A DNA stretch of 64,000 bases from Flavobacterium tegetincola DSM 22377 (lineage in GTDB: Bacteria; Bacteroidota; Bacteroidia; Flavobacteriales; Flavobacteriaceae). Position numbers and translations under genes: made by a program. How positions within the stretch are numbered: the first letter of the stretch is position 1; each line of letters opens with the position of its first letter. A model generated the notes under the pieces. That model did no database searches, was not told where the DNA came from, and worked only from the letters and a program-made list of their open reading frames with translations. The DNA is taken from contig NZ_AUDN01000007.1 in assembly GCF_000425485.1 (NCBI RefSeq), forward strand, positions 241,896-305,895. Direction: 5' to 3'. Positions 8,799 through 17,652 of this stretch are shown here, piece by piece.

Positions 8799-9617
8799 TT
8801 ATTTAAATGTAACTCCAAATTTTGCGGCTTCTGCTTTTGCTTTTGGAATCAATCGTTGTAAGTTGCTCATCCTAGTTTGGTCGGAAGGGTGTGTGCTCAT
8901 AAATTCGGGTGGCGCTCCACCTCCTGAATTGGCGGACATTCTGCCCCAGAAAGCTACAGATTCTTCTGGATTATATCCTGCAATGGCCATTAAAGTTAAT
9001 CCAATTTCATCCGCTTCTGTTTCGTGACTTCGGCTAAAAGGTAAAGCAACTCCAATTTGCGTTCCAATTCCATATGCTTGCATTGCTAACGCTTGTGTTT
9101 CGGCACTTTTTCCGCTAACGGCTATTTGAGCTCCAGCAGCTCCTAGTTCTTGAAGCATACCACTACTCATTCGTTGTTGTCCGTGATTGGCTAAAGCGTG
9201 TGCCACTTCATGACCCATTACAGTGGCTAGACCAGCTTCAGTTTTAGTAATTGGAAGAATTCCGCTGTAAACAACGATTTTTCCGCCAGGCATACACCAA
9301 GCATTTACTTCTTTGCTTTCTACTAATTTATATTCCCAACGATAATCTTTTAAATAACCTTCATATCCATTTGCATTTAAATAGCGTTCTGCTGCATTTT
9401 TAATTTTAATACCAACGGATTCCACTAATTTTGCATTTGAAGTACCATTAACCACCTTGTTTTCAGTTAAAAAAGTACTGTATTGCGCAAAAGCAGAAGG
9501 TAATATTTGCGAATCTGGAACCAATGCCAATGTTTTCTTTCCTGAAAAAGGATTGGTGGCACAAGAGGCAACAATTCCTAAAACAAGCGCTGTAAAAATG
9601 TATGTGTATTTTTTCAT
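8799..9617 (-). CDS. M48-family zinc metalloprotease lipoprotein
   Basis: A 272-aa protein with signal MKKYTYIFTALVLGIVASC, lipobox VASC (Cys19), so a lipid-anchored envelope protease. The zinc-binding motif is HEVAH (about residues 134-138, in MGHEVAHALANHGQQRM), and the third ligand glutamate is in SHETEADEIGL (about residue 195). WCMPGGKIVVYSGIL is the conserved active-site strand of the BepA/YfgC/LoiP-type M48C peptidases, and STHPSDQTRM is their C-terminal signature. By analogy it degrades or assists misfolded outer-membrane proteins. No TPR domain follows, so it resembles LoiP rather than BepA. The gene stands alone between terminators. Confidence 0.92.
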   Translation of the reverse strand: MKKYTYIFTALVLGIVASCATNPFSGKKTLALVPDSQILPSAFAQYSTFLTENKVVNGTSNAKLVESVGIKIKNAAERYLNANGYEGYLKDYRWEYKLVESKEVNAWCMPGGKIVVYSGILPITKTEAGLATVMGHEVAHALANHGQQRMSSGMLQELGAAGAQIAVSGKSAETQALAMQAYGIGTQIGVALPFSRSHETEADEIGLTLMAIAGYNPEESVAFWGRMSANSGGGAPPEFMSTHPSDQTRMSNLQRLIPKAKAEAAKFGVTFK

Positions 9618-9810
9618 AATCGATTTAATTTATCCGTGGTAAAATTACATTTTTTTCTGAAAGTTAAAATATGGAATTTCAGAAATAATTTATACTTAAA
9701 CACTTATTTTGCTTTAAAAGTCTAACTTTCTTGCCACTTCTACTGTTTGGCAGTGTATTGTAACAATTAAATACAATCAGAGACTAACAAAAAAACTATA
9801 AACTTAAATT

Positions 9811-10113
9811 ATGATTTTAACCACCACGAATTCCGTTGAAGATTACCAAATTATTGCCTATAGAGGTATTGTTTCTGGAACTGCTGTAAACATGCAAAAA
9901 ACGACGTTGACATTTAACATGCAAAAGTTTTATGAAGGAATGAGCGATAGCGTTTCAGAGGTGAAGGCAAAAGCTTTCAAGGAAATAAAACTAGAGGCTG
10001 AAAAATTAAATGCCAATGCTATCGTTGGAATATCTGTTGATATTGAACTTACAACAAGTAACTATATTATGGTTAGTATAACTGGAACTGCTGTAAATAT
10101 TGTAAAAAGGTAA
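9811..10113 (+). CDS. YbjQ/UPF0145-family protein
   Basis: A 100-aa cytoplasmic protein, close to the usual 105-110 aa of the YbjQ (UPF0145, heavy-metal-binding-like) family. The N-terminal MILTTTNSVEDYQIIAYRGIV is the family signature, and KLNANAIVGISVDIEL matches the conserved 'GANAVIGVDVDYE' strand. The C-terminus VSITGTAVNIVKR also fits. These proteins form ring-shaped oligomers; their function is unsettled. The gene is monocistronic on the plus strand. A weak inverted repeat follows at 10132-10159. Confidence 0.85.
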   Translation: MILTTTNSVEDYQIIAYRGIVSGTAVNMQKTTLTFNMQKFYEGMSDSVSEVKAKAFKEIKLEAEKLNANAIVGISVDIELTTSNYIMVSITGTAVNIVKR

Positions 10114-10131
10114 TCTATTATTTAGTGCGAA

Positions 10132-10159
10132 AAATGCCGTTTCACGAATGAGACGGCAT
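10132..10159. terminator. Inverted repeat between converging genes
   Basis: Arms ATGCCGT and ACGGCAT pair at the outside, with partial pairing further in (TTCA/TGAG). It sits between converging genes (stops at 10113 and 10176). It lacks a good T-run on the plus strand, so its use as a terminator is tentative. Confidence 0.4.
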
Positions 10160-10175
10160 ATTGTATACACTAAAT

Positions 10176-10364
10176 TTAGTCTTTTACTTTGAATACTTTT
10201 CGAAGAATATCTCCTAATAAACACCAATTGGTGAATGAGGATTGAAGTAAATTTGCTCCTACAAATATGGTAAACCAATAAAAGTTTGGATTTACGTACA
10301 TTCCTAATAGCACGCTTATTATTATAAATATTCCTGCTATTCTTGTTATTAATTTATTTACCAT
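10176..10364 (-). CDS. DUF2892 (YgaP-like transmembrane) protein
   Basis: A 62-aa inner-membrane protein with two hydrophobic helices: ITRIAGIFIIISVLLGMYV and NFYWFTIFVGANLLQSSFT. The C-terminal NWCLLGDILRKVF matches the conserved 'tG.Cp...ll...G' end of DUF2892, the membrane domain that is fused to rhodanese in E. coli YgaP. DUF2892 proteins are often linked to sulfur-transfer and sulfide-response genes. It is the last gene of the RND efflux operon and is separated from the PII-like gene by a palindromic hairpin. Confidence 0.8.
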   Translation of the reverse strand: MVNKLITRIAGIFIIISVLLGMYVNPNFYWFTIFVGANLLQSSFTNWCLLGDILRKVFKVKD

Positions 10365-10381
10365 TTTTTTGTTTTTTATTA

Positions 10382-10412
10382 AACCTACAAGGTTTTGAAA
10401 ACCTTGCAGGTT
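10382..10412. repeat. Palindrome AACCTNCAAGG, copy 1
   Basis: A 31-base near-perfect inverted repeat (AACCTACAAGGTTTT and AAAACCTTGCAGGTT around one base). It overlaps the first two bases of the PII-like stop codon. A second copy with the same arms lies at 10741-10771, so the two bracket the PII-like gene. A short T-run follows on the minus strand, so it may also terminate or stabilise the upstream message. Confidence 0.85.
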
Positions 10413-10725
10413 AGGTGATTAAATTTGATTTTTCTATTGCTAAGACTGCCACGTGAATATTTGAAATTGTATCTTGTGTAGCATTAAACGCATTAATGGA
10501 GTCAAAAAACTTATCTACGTTTTCTTTTTTTACAAAGGCGTAAAAAAGTATTGATTCCGATTTATTCATTTCGCTTGAAAACCAATTAGATTCTATAGCA
10601 TCCATAGTGCTGTCTCTATATCCAATAACATTTTTATAAGAAAAGGTATTGACTTTTGCATTTTTTAATTGACGTTTAATTTCTTTTTCAAACTCTTTTA
10701 TTGCTGTAATTATTAGTAATTTCAT
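10411..10725 (-). CDS. PII-like protein of an RND efflux operon
   Basis: A 104-aa protein from the ATG at 10725 (MKLLIITAIKEFEKEIKRQL); the longer frame to 10749 adds residues unlike the family. The layout strand-helix-strand-strand-helix-strand fits the ferredoxin-like PII/CutA fold: KLLIITAIKEFE, then VNTFSYKNVIGYRD, ESILFYAFVKKENVDKFFDSI, and ISNIHVAVLAIEKSN at the end. No canonical PII T-loop tyrosine can be identified. It lies 51 bases after the RND permease stop and before the DUF2892 gene. PII-like proteins encoded beside RND pumps are known in other bacteria, so a sensing or gating role for this pump is plausible but inferred. Confidence 0.6.
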   Translation of the reverse strand: MKLLIITAIKEFEKEIKRQLKNAKVNTFSYKNVIGYRDSTMDAIESNWFSSEMNKSESILFYAFVKKENVDKFFDSINAFNATQDTISNIHVAVLAIEKSNLIT

Positions 10726-10740
10726 AATGTATTCTATAAA

Positions 10741-10771
10741 AACCTGCAAGGCTTTGGTAACCTTGCAGGTT
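10741..10771. repeat. Palindrome AACCTNCAAGG, copy 2
   Basis: Inverted repeat with perfect 11-base arms AACCTGCAAGG and CCTTGCAGGTT around nine bases. It is in the short gap between the RND permease stop (10777) and the PII-like start (10725). The arms match copy 1 (10382-10412), so this is a small dispersed palindrome family that could form an intercistronic mRNA hairpin. Confidence 0.85.
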
Positions 10772-10776
10772 AATTA

Positions 10777-13700
10777 TTATTTAATTCCCTCTTTTTTTTC
10801 TTCGACAACATCTTGATGTTCCCATTTTTTACGTTCTACTATGTAGTAAATTAATGGCACAACAATTAAGGTTAAGACAGTTGAAACAATTGCTCCAAAT
10901 ACTAATGAAATGGCTAATCCTTGGAAAATTGGATCAAAAAGAATAATTACGGCTCCAATTACAACTGCACCTGTTGTTAGTAAAATTGGCGTTGTTCTAA
11001 CAGCTCCAGCTTCTATAATTGCTTGTTTTAAAGGTTCTCCTTCATTTAATCGAATCTCTATAAAATCAATCAGTAAGACGGAATTCCGCACCATTACTCC
11101 TGCTAAAGCAATCATTCCAATAAAAGATGTTGCTGTAAAATAAGCACCTAACAACCAGTGCCCAAATACAATTCCAACTAATGAAAGTGGAATAGCCATC
11201 ATCATGACCAATGGCGTTTTAAAGTTTTGGAACCATCCTACAATCAACATGTAAATGATTACGATTACTACTCCAAAAGCAATTCCTAAATCACGGAAAA
11301 CTTCTAAAGTAATTTGCCATTCCCCATCCCATTTTACAGTGAAATCGCTTTCATCAGTAGGCTGTTCCATGTACAATTCGCTTACTTTATAACCTGCAGG
11401 CAACTTTATTTTTTGAAGCTCTTCATTCATTCCTAAAATTGCATATACAGGACTTTCTAAATCTCCAGCCATATCAGCGGTTACATAAACTACACGTTTT
11501 TGGTCTTTTCTATAAATTGTTTTTTGTAACGTTCCTTCCACCACTTTCACCAAATCAGAAACTGGAACAACATTCCCTCTACTTCCTTTAATTTTTAAGT
11601 TTTGAATATCTTGTAAGGACGTTTTGTCTTTGTCATCTAAGGAAAGAACGATGTTTACATTATCATTTGAATTTTCATCATATAAATTTGAAACCGGCAT
11701 TTCGCGAAGTAAATAGGTTAAATTACCCACTACTTGTTGAGGAGCAATTCCGTTAAGCATTGCTTTTTCTTTATCCACTTCTAATGTATATTCAACTTGA
11801 TTGTCTTCAGTCATCCAATCCACATCTACAATATCCGCTGTTTTTTCAAGAATTCCTTTTACTTGATTGGCAACTTCAATTTGTTGTTTGTAATCTGGTC
11901 CATAAATTTCGGCAACTAAAGTGGATAAAACTGGTGGTCCAGGCGGAACTTCAATAATTTTGACATTAGCTCCATATTTTTTAGCAATTTTTTGCACTTC
12001 TGGACGTACAATTTTAGCAATATCATGACTTTGTAAGTCACGATCTGCTTTGTGTAATAAATTGACTTGAATATCAGCCATATTACTTCCACCACGTAAA
12101 TCATAATGACGAACTAATCCGTTGAACGTAATTGGTGCTGAAGTTCCAATATAATTTTGATAATCAACCACTTCTGGAATTGTAGTCAAATATTGAGCAA
12201 TTTCTTGTGTAACAGCTGCCGTTCTTTCTAAAGTTGTTCCTTCAGGCATGTCTACTACGACTTGAAACTCATTTTTATTATCAAAAGGCAGCATTTTTAC
12301 TAAAACTGATTTCGTGAAAAACATCGTCACAGAACCAATTAATAATAAAACTGTAACTCCTAACATTACTCTACGTTTGATAGAACTATCTAAAAATGGT
12401 CGTTCTATTTTATTGTACATTCTGTAAATCCAAGAAGTCTCTAAACCTTGCTCTTCTTTTTCTTTTTGTTCGTCTTTTTCGTGTAATAAATGATAACCCA
12501 AATAAGGTGTTACAGTTAAGGCAACAAATAATGAAAGTAACATCGCAATTGAAGCACCAATTGGCATTGGACTCATATAAGGCCCCATCATTCCGGATAC
12601 AAAAGCCATTGGTAGAATCGCTGCAATTACAGTAAACGTTGCTAAAATCGTTGGATTTCCTACTTCATTAATCGCAAAAATAGCTGCTTGTTTGAAAGGC
12701 AATCGCTTCATTTTGAAATGTCGGTGCATATTTTCGGCTATGATTATACTATCATCAACTACAATTCCTACAACGAAAACTAATGCGAAAAGTGTAATTC
12801 TATTCAACGTGTATCCTAACATATAATAGGCAAACAACGTTAATGCAAAAGTTAAGGGCACAGAAAAGAATACTACTAATCCACCACGCCAACCCATGGC
12901 AAGCATTACTAAAAGTGTTACAGCAATAATTGCAATTCCAAGGTGCATTAACAATTCACCTACTTTATGCGAAGCTGTTTCTCCATAATTACGAGAAACT
13001 TCTACGTGCACATCATTTGTGATTAAATTTTTCTTTAAACCTTCAACTTTTTCAAGAATCTTGTCTGAAATTTTCATCGCATCTGCACCTTTTACCTTTC
13101 CTACAGAAATGGTAACGGCTGGATATTCTGATTTATTTTTGGTATATTTTTCATTCGCTTTTCCATATCCAAAAGACACATAACTACTTGGAGTTGCTGG
13201 TCCGTCTTGAATTTTAGCTACTTGTTTTAAGTAAACTGGCATATTTGCATTTACACCAATTACTAAATTTTCAACATCTTCGGAACTTTTTAAAAATTCA
13301 CCTGTTGTAACTAAAAACTCTTCGTCTTTTGACACAAAACTTCCAGATTGAGAGCTTCCATTATTGGCTTGAATCATTTGCATAACTCCAAGAGCATCCA
13401 CTCCGTTTTCAGCCATTTTATCTTTGTCTAAAACAACTTTAAGCTGACGCGTTCTTCCACCAATTTCTTTAGTAATAGCAACATCTTTTACTTTTTCAAT
13501 TTCAGAAGTTACTTCTTCTGCAATTTGACGGATTTCAAAATCATTTAATGTTTCACTCCAAAGCGTTAATCCCAACATAGGGACATCGTCAATGGAACGT
13601 GTTTTTACCATTGGTTTATAAACGCCTTTCGGGAAAATATTTTCGTTTTTCATCAACTCATCGTATAATTTCACATACGAACGTTCTGAATCTTCTCCAA

Positions 13701-14004
13701 CATAAAATTGAACAATTATCATAGCTTGACCATTCATAGCCATACTATGTAAATGCTCAACACCTTTGATATTTGACAACACTTTTTCAAGTGGTTTTAT
13801 CACCCTACTTTCTACTTCTGCTGGACTTGCTCCTGGATAACCAATCATTACATCAGCCATTGGAACGTTAATTTGTGGTTCTTCTTCACGCGGAATTAAG
13901 AACGAACTATATACTCCAATGATCATCAAACCTACCATTAATAAGATAGTCAATTTAGAATTGATGAAAAAATGGGCTATTTTACCTGCTATACCTTCTT
14001 GCAT
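10777..14004 (-). CDS. RND efflux transporter permease subunit
   Basis: A 1075-aa inner-membrane pump with 12 helices and two large periplasmic loops, the normal RND length. It starts MQEGIAGKIAHFFINSKLT, with the first helix and then FLIPREEEPQINVP. The fourth-helix proton-relay segment reads VGIVVDDSIIIAENMHRH, with the Asp-Asp pair typical of the hydrophobe/amphiphile type rather than the heavy-metal type (VDGA). Helix 10-11 shows GMIALAGVMVRNSVLLIDFIE. It is followed by the PII-like and DUF2892 genes and preceded by adaptor and TolC genes, so it is the motor of a tripartite pump. Substrate is not evident. Confidence 0.92.
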   Translation of the reverse strand: MQEGIAGKIAHFFINSKLTILLMVGLMIIGVYSSFLIPREEEPQINVPMADVMIGYPGASPAEVESRVIKPLEKVLSNIKGVEHLHSMAMNGQAMIIVQFYVGEDSERSYVKLYDELMKNENIFPKGVYKPMVKTRSIDDVPMLGLTLWSETLNDFEIRQIAEEVTSEIEKVKDVAITKEIGGRTRQLKVVLDKDKMAENGVDALGVMQMIQANNGSSQSGSFVSKDEEFLVTTGEFLKSSEDVENLVIGVNANMPVYLKQVAKIQDGPATPSSYVSFGYGKANEKYTKNKSEYPAVTISVGKVKGADAMKISDKILEKVEGLKKNLITNDVHVEVSRNYGETASHKVGELLMHLGIAIIAVTLLVMLAMGWRGGLVVFFSVPLTFALTLFAYYMLGYTLNRITLFALVFVVGIVVDDSIIIAENMHRHFKMKRLPFKQAAIFAINEVGNPTILATFTVIAAILPMAFVSGMMGPYMSPMPIGASIAMLLSLFVALTVTPYLGYHLLHEKDEQKEKEEQGLETSWIYRMYNKIERPFLDSSIKRRVMLGVTVLLLIGSVTMFFTKSVLVKMLPFDNKNEFQVVVDMPEGTTLERTAAVTQEIAQYLTTIPEVVDYQNYIGTSAPITFNGLVRHYDLRGGSNMADIQVNLLHKADRDLQSHDIAKIVRPEVQKIAKKYGANVKIIEVPPGPPVLSTLVAEIYGPDYKQQIEVANQVKGILEKTADIVDVDWMTEDNQVEYTLEVDKEKAMLNGIAPQQVVGNLTYLLREMPVSNLYDENSNDNVNIVLSLDDKDKTSLQDIQNLKIKGSRGNVVPVSDLVKVVEGTLQKTIYRKDQKRVVYVTADMAGDLESPVYAILGMNEELQKIKLPAGYKVSELYMEQPTDESDFTVKWDGEWQITLEVFRDLGIAFGVVIVIIYMLIVGWFQNFKTPLVMMMAIPLSLVGIVFGHWLLGAYFTATSFIGMIALAGVMVRNSVLLIDFIEIRLNEGEPLKQAIIEAGAVRTTPILLTTGAVVIGAVIILFDPIFQGLAISLVFGAIVSTVLTLIVVPLIYYIVERKKWEHQDVVEEKKEGIK

Positions 14005-14089
14005 TTTTCTTTTGTTTAAAGTTATTTTTAGTTTTTTTAGTTTCAGATTTCAAACTTTATGAAAACTGCGACTGAATACTAAAAACTAA

Positions 14090-15181
14090 TTACTGAATAC
14101 TAACTTTTACTCCGTTGTATAATTTTCCTTCTGCTGAAACTATATATTTTTCATCTGCTGATAATCCTGATAGAACTTCTACTTGATTTCCGAATGATTT
14201 TCCTGTTCTTATCCAACGAAGAATGGCTACATTATTACTTACAGTATAAATTCCAGTTAATTGACCTTGATTTACTAATGCAGATTCTGGAACTAAAACT
14301 ATATCTGCTTTTTTTGTTTGAGTTTCTGTTTTAGCTTTTGGTTTTTCAATAGGAAATTGAACATTTACGAACATTCCCGAAAGGATAGTTGCATCTGTTT
14401 TATCTAAATTGATTTTTACTAAATATTGTCCACCAGTATTTGTTGCCGAACCACTTACTTCGCTAACTTTTCCTTTTAATTGTTGATTGGATGATTTTAC
14501 TAAAACATCAACTGGCATTCCGTTTTTAATGGAAGTTATATCACCTTCCGAAACCATTGCCATTACTTGCATTACCCCGTTTCCTTCTACACTTACTAAA
14601 GGCATTCCTGGGTTTGCCATATCACCATCTTTTACGAAAGTATTTGTAACTTCTCCAGAAAATGGTGCTGTAATATTTGAGTAAGAAAATTTTGCCATTA
14701 CTTCGTTACGCATTTGCTTTGCTCCTTCTAAACCAGCTTTTGCCATTTCGTAACGAGAGGTCATATCGTCTAATTCTTTTTGAGAAGCACTTTGCTGTGA
14801 AAACAAGGTTTTAAAACGCTCATAATCTTTTTTTGCATTGTTGAATCCTGCAGTTGCTTGTAAAATTGAAGCATCAACTTGTGCTTTTTTAGCTTGTAAA
14901 TCTGTGTTATTGATACTTACCAATAATTGACCTTGACTTACTTTTTGTCCCATTTTCACATTCACTTTGGTTACGTAACCCATCATTCTTGTACTTACAT
15001 TGGCACTTTTTTGGGATTCGATTTTTCCACTTGCCGTTACAAATGGACTGTTATCGTTTTCTGTTGTTCCACTAACTTTTACTGCGATTGGAGTTTCAGT
15101 TGCGATTTCGTTTTTCTTTTCGTCACCACAAGAGATTAGGAAAAGAGCTGAAAGGATTAATGTTGTTATTTTTGTTTTCAT
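14090..15181 (-). CDS. RND efflux periplasmic adaptor (membrane fusion) lipoprotein
   Basis: A 363-aa protein from the ATG at 15181 (MKTKITTLILSALFLISCGDE), with lipobox LISC; the longer frame to 15208 puts nine residues before the signal and is less likely. Segments are the usual ones: a barrel-sandwich/lipoyl half (GKIESQKSANVSTRMMGYV, VNVKMGQKVSQGQLL), an alpha-helical hairpin of about 60 residues with the coiled-coil AKKDYERFKTLFSQQSAS, then the second lipoyl half (NITAPFSGEVTNTFVKDGD) and beta-barrel domain. It bridges the permease and the TolC channel of this operon. Confidence 0.92.
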   Translation of the reverse strand: MKTKITTLILSALFLISCGDEKKNEIATETPIAVKVSGTTENDNSPFVTASGKIESQKSANVSTRMMGYVTKVNVKMGQKVSQGQLLVSINNTDLQAKKAQVDASILQATAGFNNAKKDYERFKTLFSQQSASQKELDDMTSRYEMAKAGLEGAKQMRNEVMAKFSYSNITAPFSGEVTNTFVKDGDMANPGMPLVSVEGNGVMQVMAMVSEGDITSIKNGMPVDVLVKSSNQQLKGKVSEVSGSATNTGGQYLVKINLDKTDATILSGMFVNVQFPIEKPKAKTETQTKKADIVLVPESALVNQGQLTGIYTVSNNVAILRWIRTGKSFGNQVEVLSGLSADEKYIVSAEGKLYNGVKVSIQ

Positions 15182-15251
15182 CTTGATAATTTTATTTTTT
15201 TGGAACACAGATTTGATAAATCTTAATACTTGATACTCTAGTCTTAATACT

Positions 15252-16562
15252 TTACTTACTTAAAAAAGTCACGTACTCTTTAGTGAAATTATATTCAAAA
15301 ACAGCTTGTTTGTACTCTAATTCTTTTTGAATTTTTTGCATTTCCGATATCAAAACATCAGCTGTTTTTTCTAAACCTTGTTCAAATCTGTTTTGACGAA
15401 TTCGGTATGCTTCGGTGGATTGGTTTACGTTAAGTTGAGCTAAATTCACTTTCTCTTTTGCATCTAATAGTTGACGGTTAAACTTATTTAACTCCAATTC
15501 ACTTTTTGCTTTGTATTGGAATTCTTCGGTTTGTGCTTTTTCAAAAACGATTTTTGCTTGTTGTAATTTTCCAATGGATTTATAACCATCAAAAATATTC
15601 CATGACAATTGAGCTCCGATAACGTAACCTTTTGCACTGGTTCCAAAGATATTTTTATCGTACAATTCATAAGATCCAAAGGCATTCAACCGTGGAAGAA
15701 AACTCATTTTTGAAGCGGAAACCATTTTCCCATACGCTTCTGTTGATAAAGCCATAGCCTGAAAATCTTTTCTATTAGAAAGTGAAGTTGCTTCTGTTGC
15801 GGCATTTTCATCCAATTCAAATGCATCAAGTGGCTTATAAATCACATTTTTTTCTTCATTGTTTACCAAATAACCAATGTAATCGGAACTATTTCTAACG
15901 GCAGATTTTGCCATTTGCAGTTGGTTTTTGATTTCGTTTATTCTAATTTCAACAGAAAGAACATCTGTTTTTTGAACCAAACCTTGTTTGCTAAAATTAT
16001 CGACCATTCTTCCGTTTTCTTTGGCAGTTTGTAATGCTTTTTCCAAAACTTGAACACTTTGATAAGCCAATTGCAACTCCATATAACTTTTTTTAGCATC
16101 CAAAAGCATTGCCTCTTCCGTGCGTTCTGATTGAAGTTTGTAGGATTGGGCTTTAATTCGGGCGGCTTGTCGTTGTGCAAAACCATCGAAATTTAAAATT
16201 GGTTGTAAAACTTCAATTTTGGTCGCAAAGTTTTGAATTACATCCGGGTTGTTCAATAAACTTGGATTGAAATCATTTTGAGTCAAGATTTCCTGATTCA
16301 ATTTGGAACCAAAAGCCATTAAGGGATTTGTAGTGGAAATTCCAGTATGAGAAACCGTAATATTGGGCAAGAAAACTGCCGAAGATTGTCGGTATTCTGC
16401 TTGAGAAGCTTTGAAATCGTGTTGGGAAATTTTTATTTGTAAATTTCCTTCAGTTACTTTTTTAAGTACCGTTTCTTTAGAGATTCCTATCGTGTCTTGT
16501 GCTTTCACTTGTGTAAAAACAAAAAAGGTCAAAAGAAATAAAGTCAGATATTTTGCATTCAT
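15252..16562 (-). CDS. TolC-family outer-membrane efflux channel
   Basis: A 436-aa protein with a cleavable signal (MNAKYLTLFLLTFFVFTQVKAQ) and two OEP repeats. Long amphipathic helices dominate (KTDVLSVEIRINEIKNQLQMAKSA; LNKFNRQLLDAKEKVNLAQLN), and there is the terminal repeat motif RIRQNRFEQGLEKTADVL. It provides the outer-membrane exit duct of the pump. It is the first structural gene of the operon. A near-palindromic candidate operator lies about 50 bases upstream of its start, and a Crp/Fnr regulator gene is next upstream on the same strand. Confidence 0.9.
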   Translation of the reverse strand: MNAKYLTLFLLTFFVFTQVKAQDTIGISKETVLKKVTEGNLQIKISQHDFKASQAEYRQSSAVFLPNITVSHTGISTTNPLMAFGSKLNQEILTQNDFNPSLLNNPDVIQNFATKIEVLQPILNFDGFAQRQAARIKAQSYKLQSERTEEAMLLDAKKSYMELQLAYQSVQVLEKALQTAKENGRMVDNFSKQGLVQKTDVLSVEIRINEIKNQLQMAKSAVRNSSDYIGYLVNNEEKNVIYKPLDAFELDENAATEATSLSNRKDFQAMALSTEAYGKMVSASKMSFLPRLNAFGSYELYDKNIFGTSAKGYVIGAQLSWNIFDGYKSIGKLQQAKIVFEKAQTEEFQYKAKSELELNKFNRQLLDAKEKVNLAQLNVNQSTEAYRIRQNRFEQGLEKTADVLISEMQKIQKELEYKQAVFEYNFTKEYVTFLSK

Positions 16563-16609
16563 AAACTTATACGTTTAATTAATAATGTAAAAATCCGACT
16601 AAAGATTGG

Positions 16610-16634
16610 TGTGTACAGTTACATTAGTTACACA
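16610..16634. promoter_or_regulatory. Candidate Crp/Fnr-type operator
   Basis: TGTGTA and TACACA are perfect inverted 6-base arms 13 bases apart, and the middle carries two direct copies of GTTAC (16618-16622 and 16627-16631). The block is 48 bases upstream of the tolC-like start and 186 bases after the stop of a Crp/Fnr-family gene. Spacing is longer than the canonical 16-base Crp box, so the assignment is an inference from position. Confidence 0.35.
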
Positions 16635-16819
16635 AGGAACTATGAATTATGATTTATGAATTTGGGATATAATTTGAGACAAGTCATAATCTATAGACGA
16701 TAAATTAAAATATGGATAAATCAGGTCAACAGACATCCTGATTTACAACTTAATTTCTAGAAAGTTATAATTGTGGTGTTAAGTAGTAAAAATAGAAATC
16801 GGTATTAAATGAAGAACTA

Positions 16820-17446
16820 TTATTTCAATAATTGAATTTTATTTCGACCCAAAATAAGTTCTCCGTTTTCTTCCAATTGTTTTAAAAGTCGAGAAACTAC
16901 TACTCGAGCGGTTCCTAACTCATTGGCTAATTGTTCATGAGTAATGGACAGCGTTTTGGATTTCGTCAATTCTGATTTAGTTTTAAGTAAATTCAACAAA
17001 CGTTCGTCCACTTTTTTAAATGCGATGGCATTGATTATTTCTAATAATTCTTCAAATCGTTTGTGGTACAGTCTGAAAATATAATCTAACCATTGGGGAT
17101 AATCTTTGATAAAAAGAGATACTTTTTCCATCGGAAGGAACAAAATTTCGGCATCTTCCTCCACTTCCGCTTTCACCTTACTGGTTTCATTGTGCATTCC
17201 GCCCAAAAAAGACATGATGCAACTTTCACCGGCTTTGATGTAGTATAATAAAATTTCGCGACCGTCGTCTTCCAACCTAATTACTTTCATCACTCCTTTG
17301 GTGACAATTGGAATCGAACGAATATGTGAATTTTCATTCAATATAATACTTCCTGCTTTATAGTTTTTTTGAATACCAAATTCATATAACTTGGCGATCA
17401 ATTCTGGCGATGTCTTAAATTCGGAAATTTCTTGCAGTGGATTCAT
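16820..17446 (-). CDS. Crp/Fnr-family transcriptional regulator
   Basis: A 208-aa protein. Residues 1-~120 form a cyclic-nucleotide-binding-type beta-barrel (KAGSIILNENSHIRSIPIVTKGVMKVIR, GREILLYYIKAGESCIMSFLGG). A dimerisation helix follows, and then a winged HTH: LSITHEQLANELGTARVVVSRLLKQLEENGELIL. It has no Fnr-type N-terminal cysteine cluster; Cys74-like (SCIMS) is isolated. It lies directly upstream of and co-oriented with the TolC-adaptor-RND operon, so it is the likely local regulator. The effector is unknown. Confidence 0.9.
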   Translation of the reverse strand: MNPLQEISEFKTSPELIAKLYEFGIQKNYKAGSIILNENSHIRSIPIVTKGVMKVIRLEDDGREILLYYIKAGESCIMSFLGGMHNETSKVKAEVEEDAEILFLPMEKVSLFIKDYPQWLDYIFRLYHKRFEELLEIINAIAFKKVDERLLNLLKTKSELTKSKTLSITHEQLANELGTARVVVSRLLKQLEENGELILGRNKIQLLK

Positions 17447-17652
17447 TTAGCAAATATAAGATTAGTTTTCATTTACAAGACACTATTAACGGATGCGAAA
17501 ACATTTATTTTTCAAAATTATTCTCTCTATCGTAATTTTAAACTATTGTTAAATTATTTAAAAATAGTTGATAAAAATTCCGTTAACTGTTGAAAATGCA
17601 CTAAATTGTAACAATAACAATTTTTCATACTTTAATTAAAACTATAATTTTC

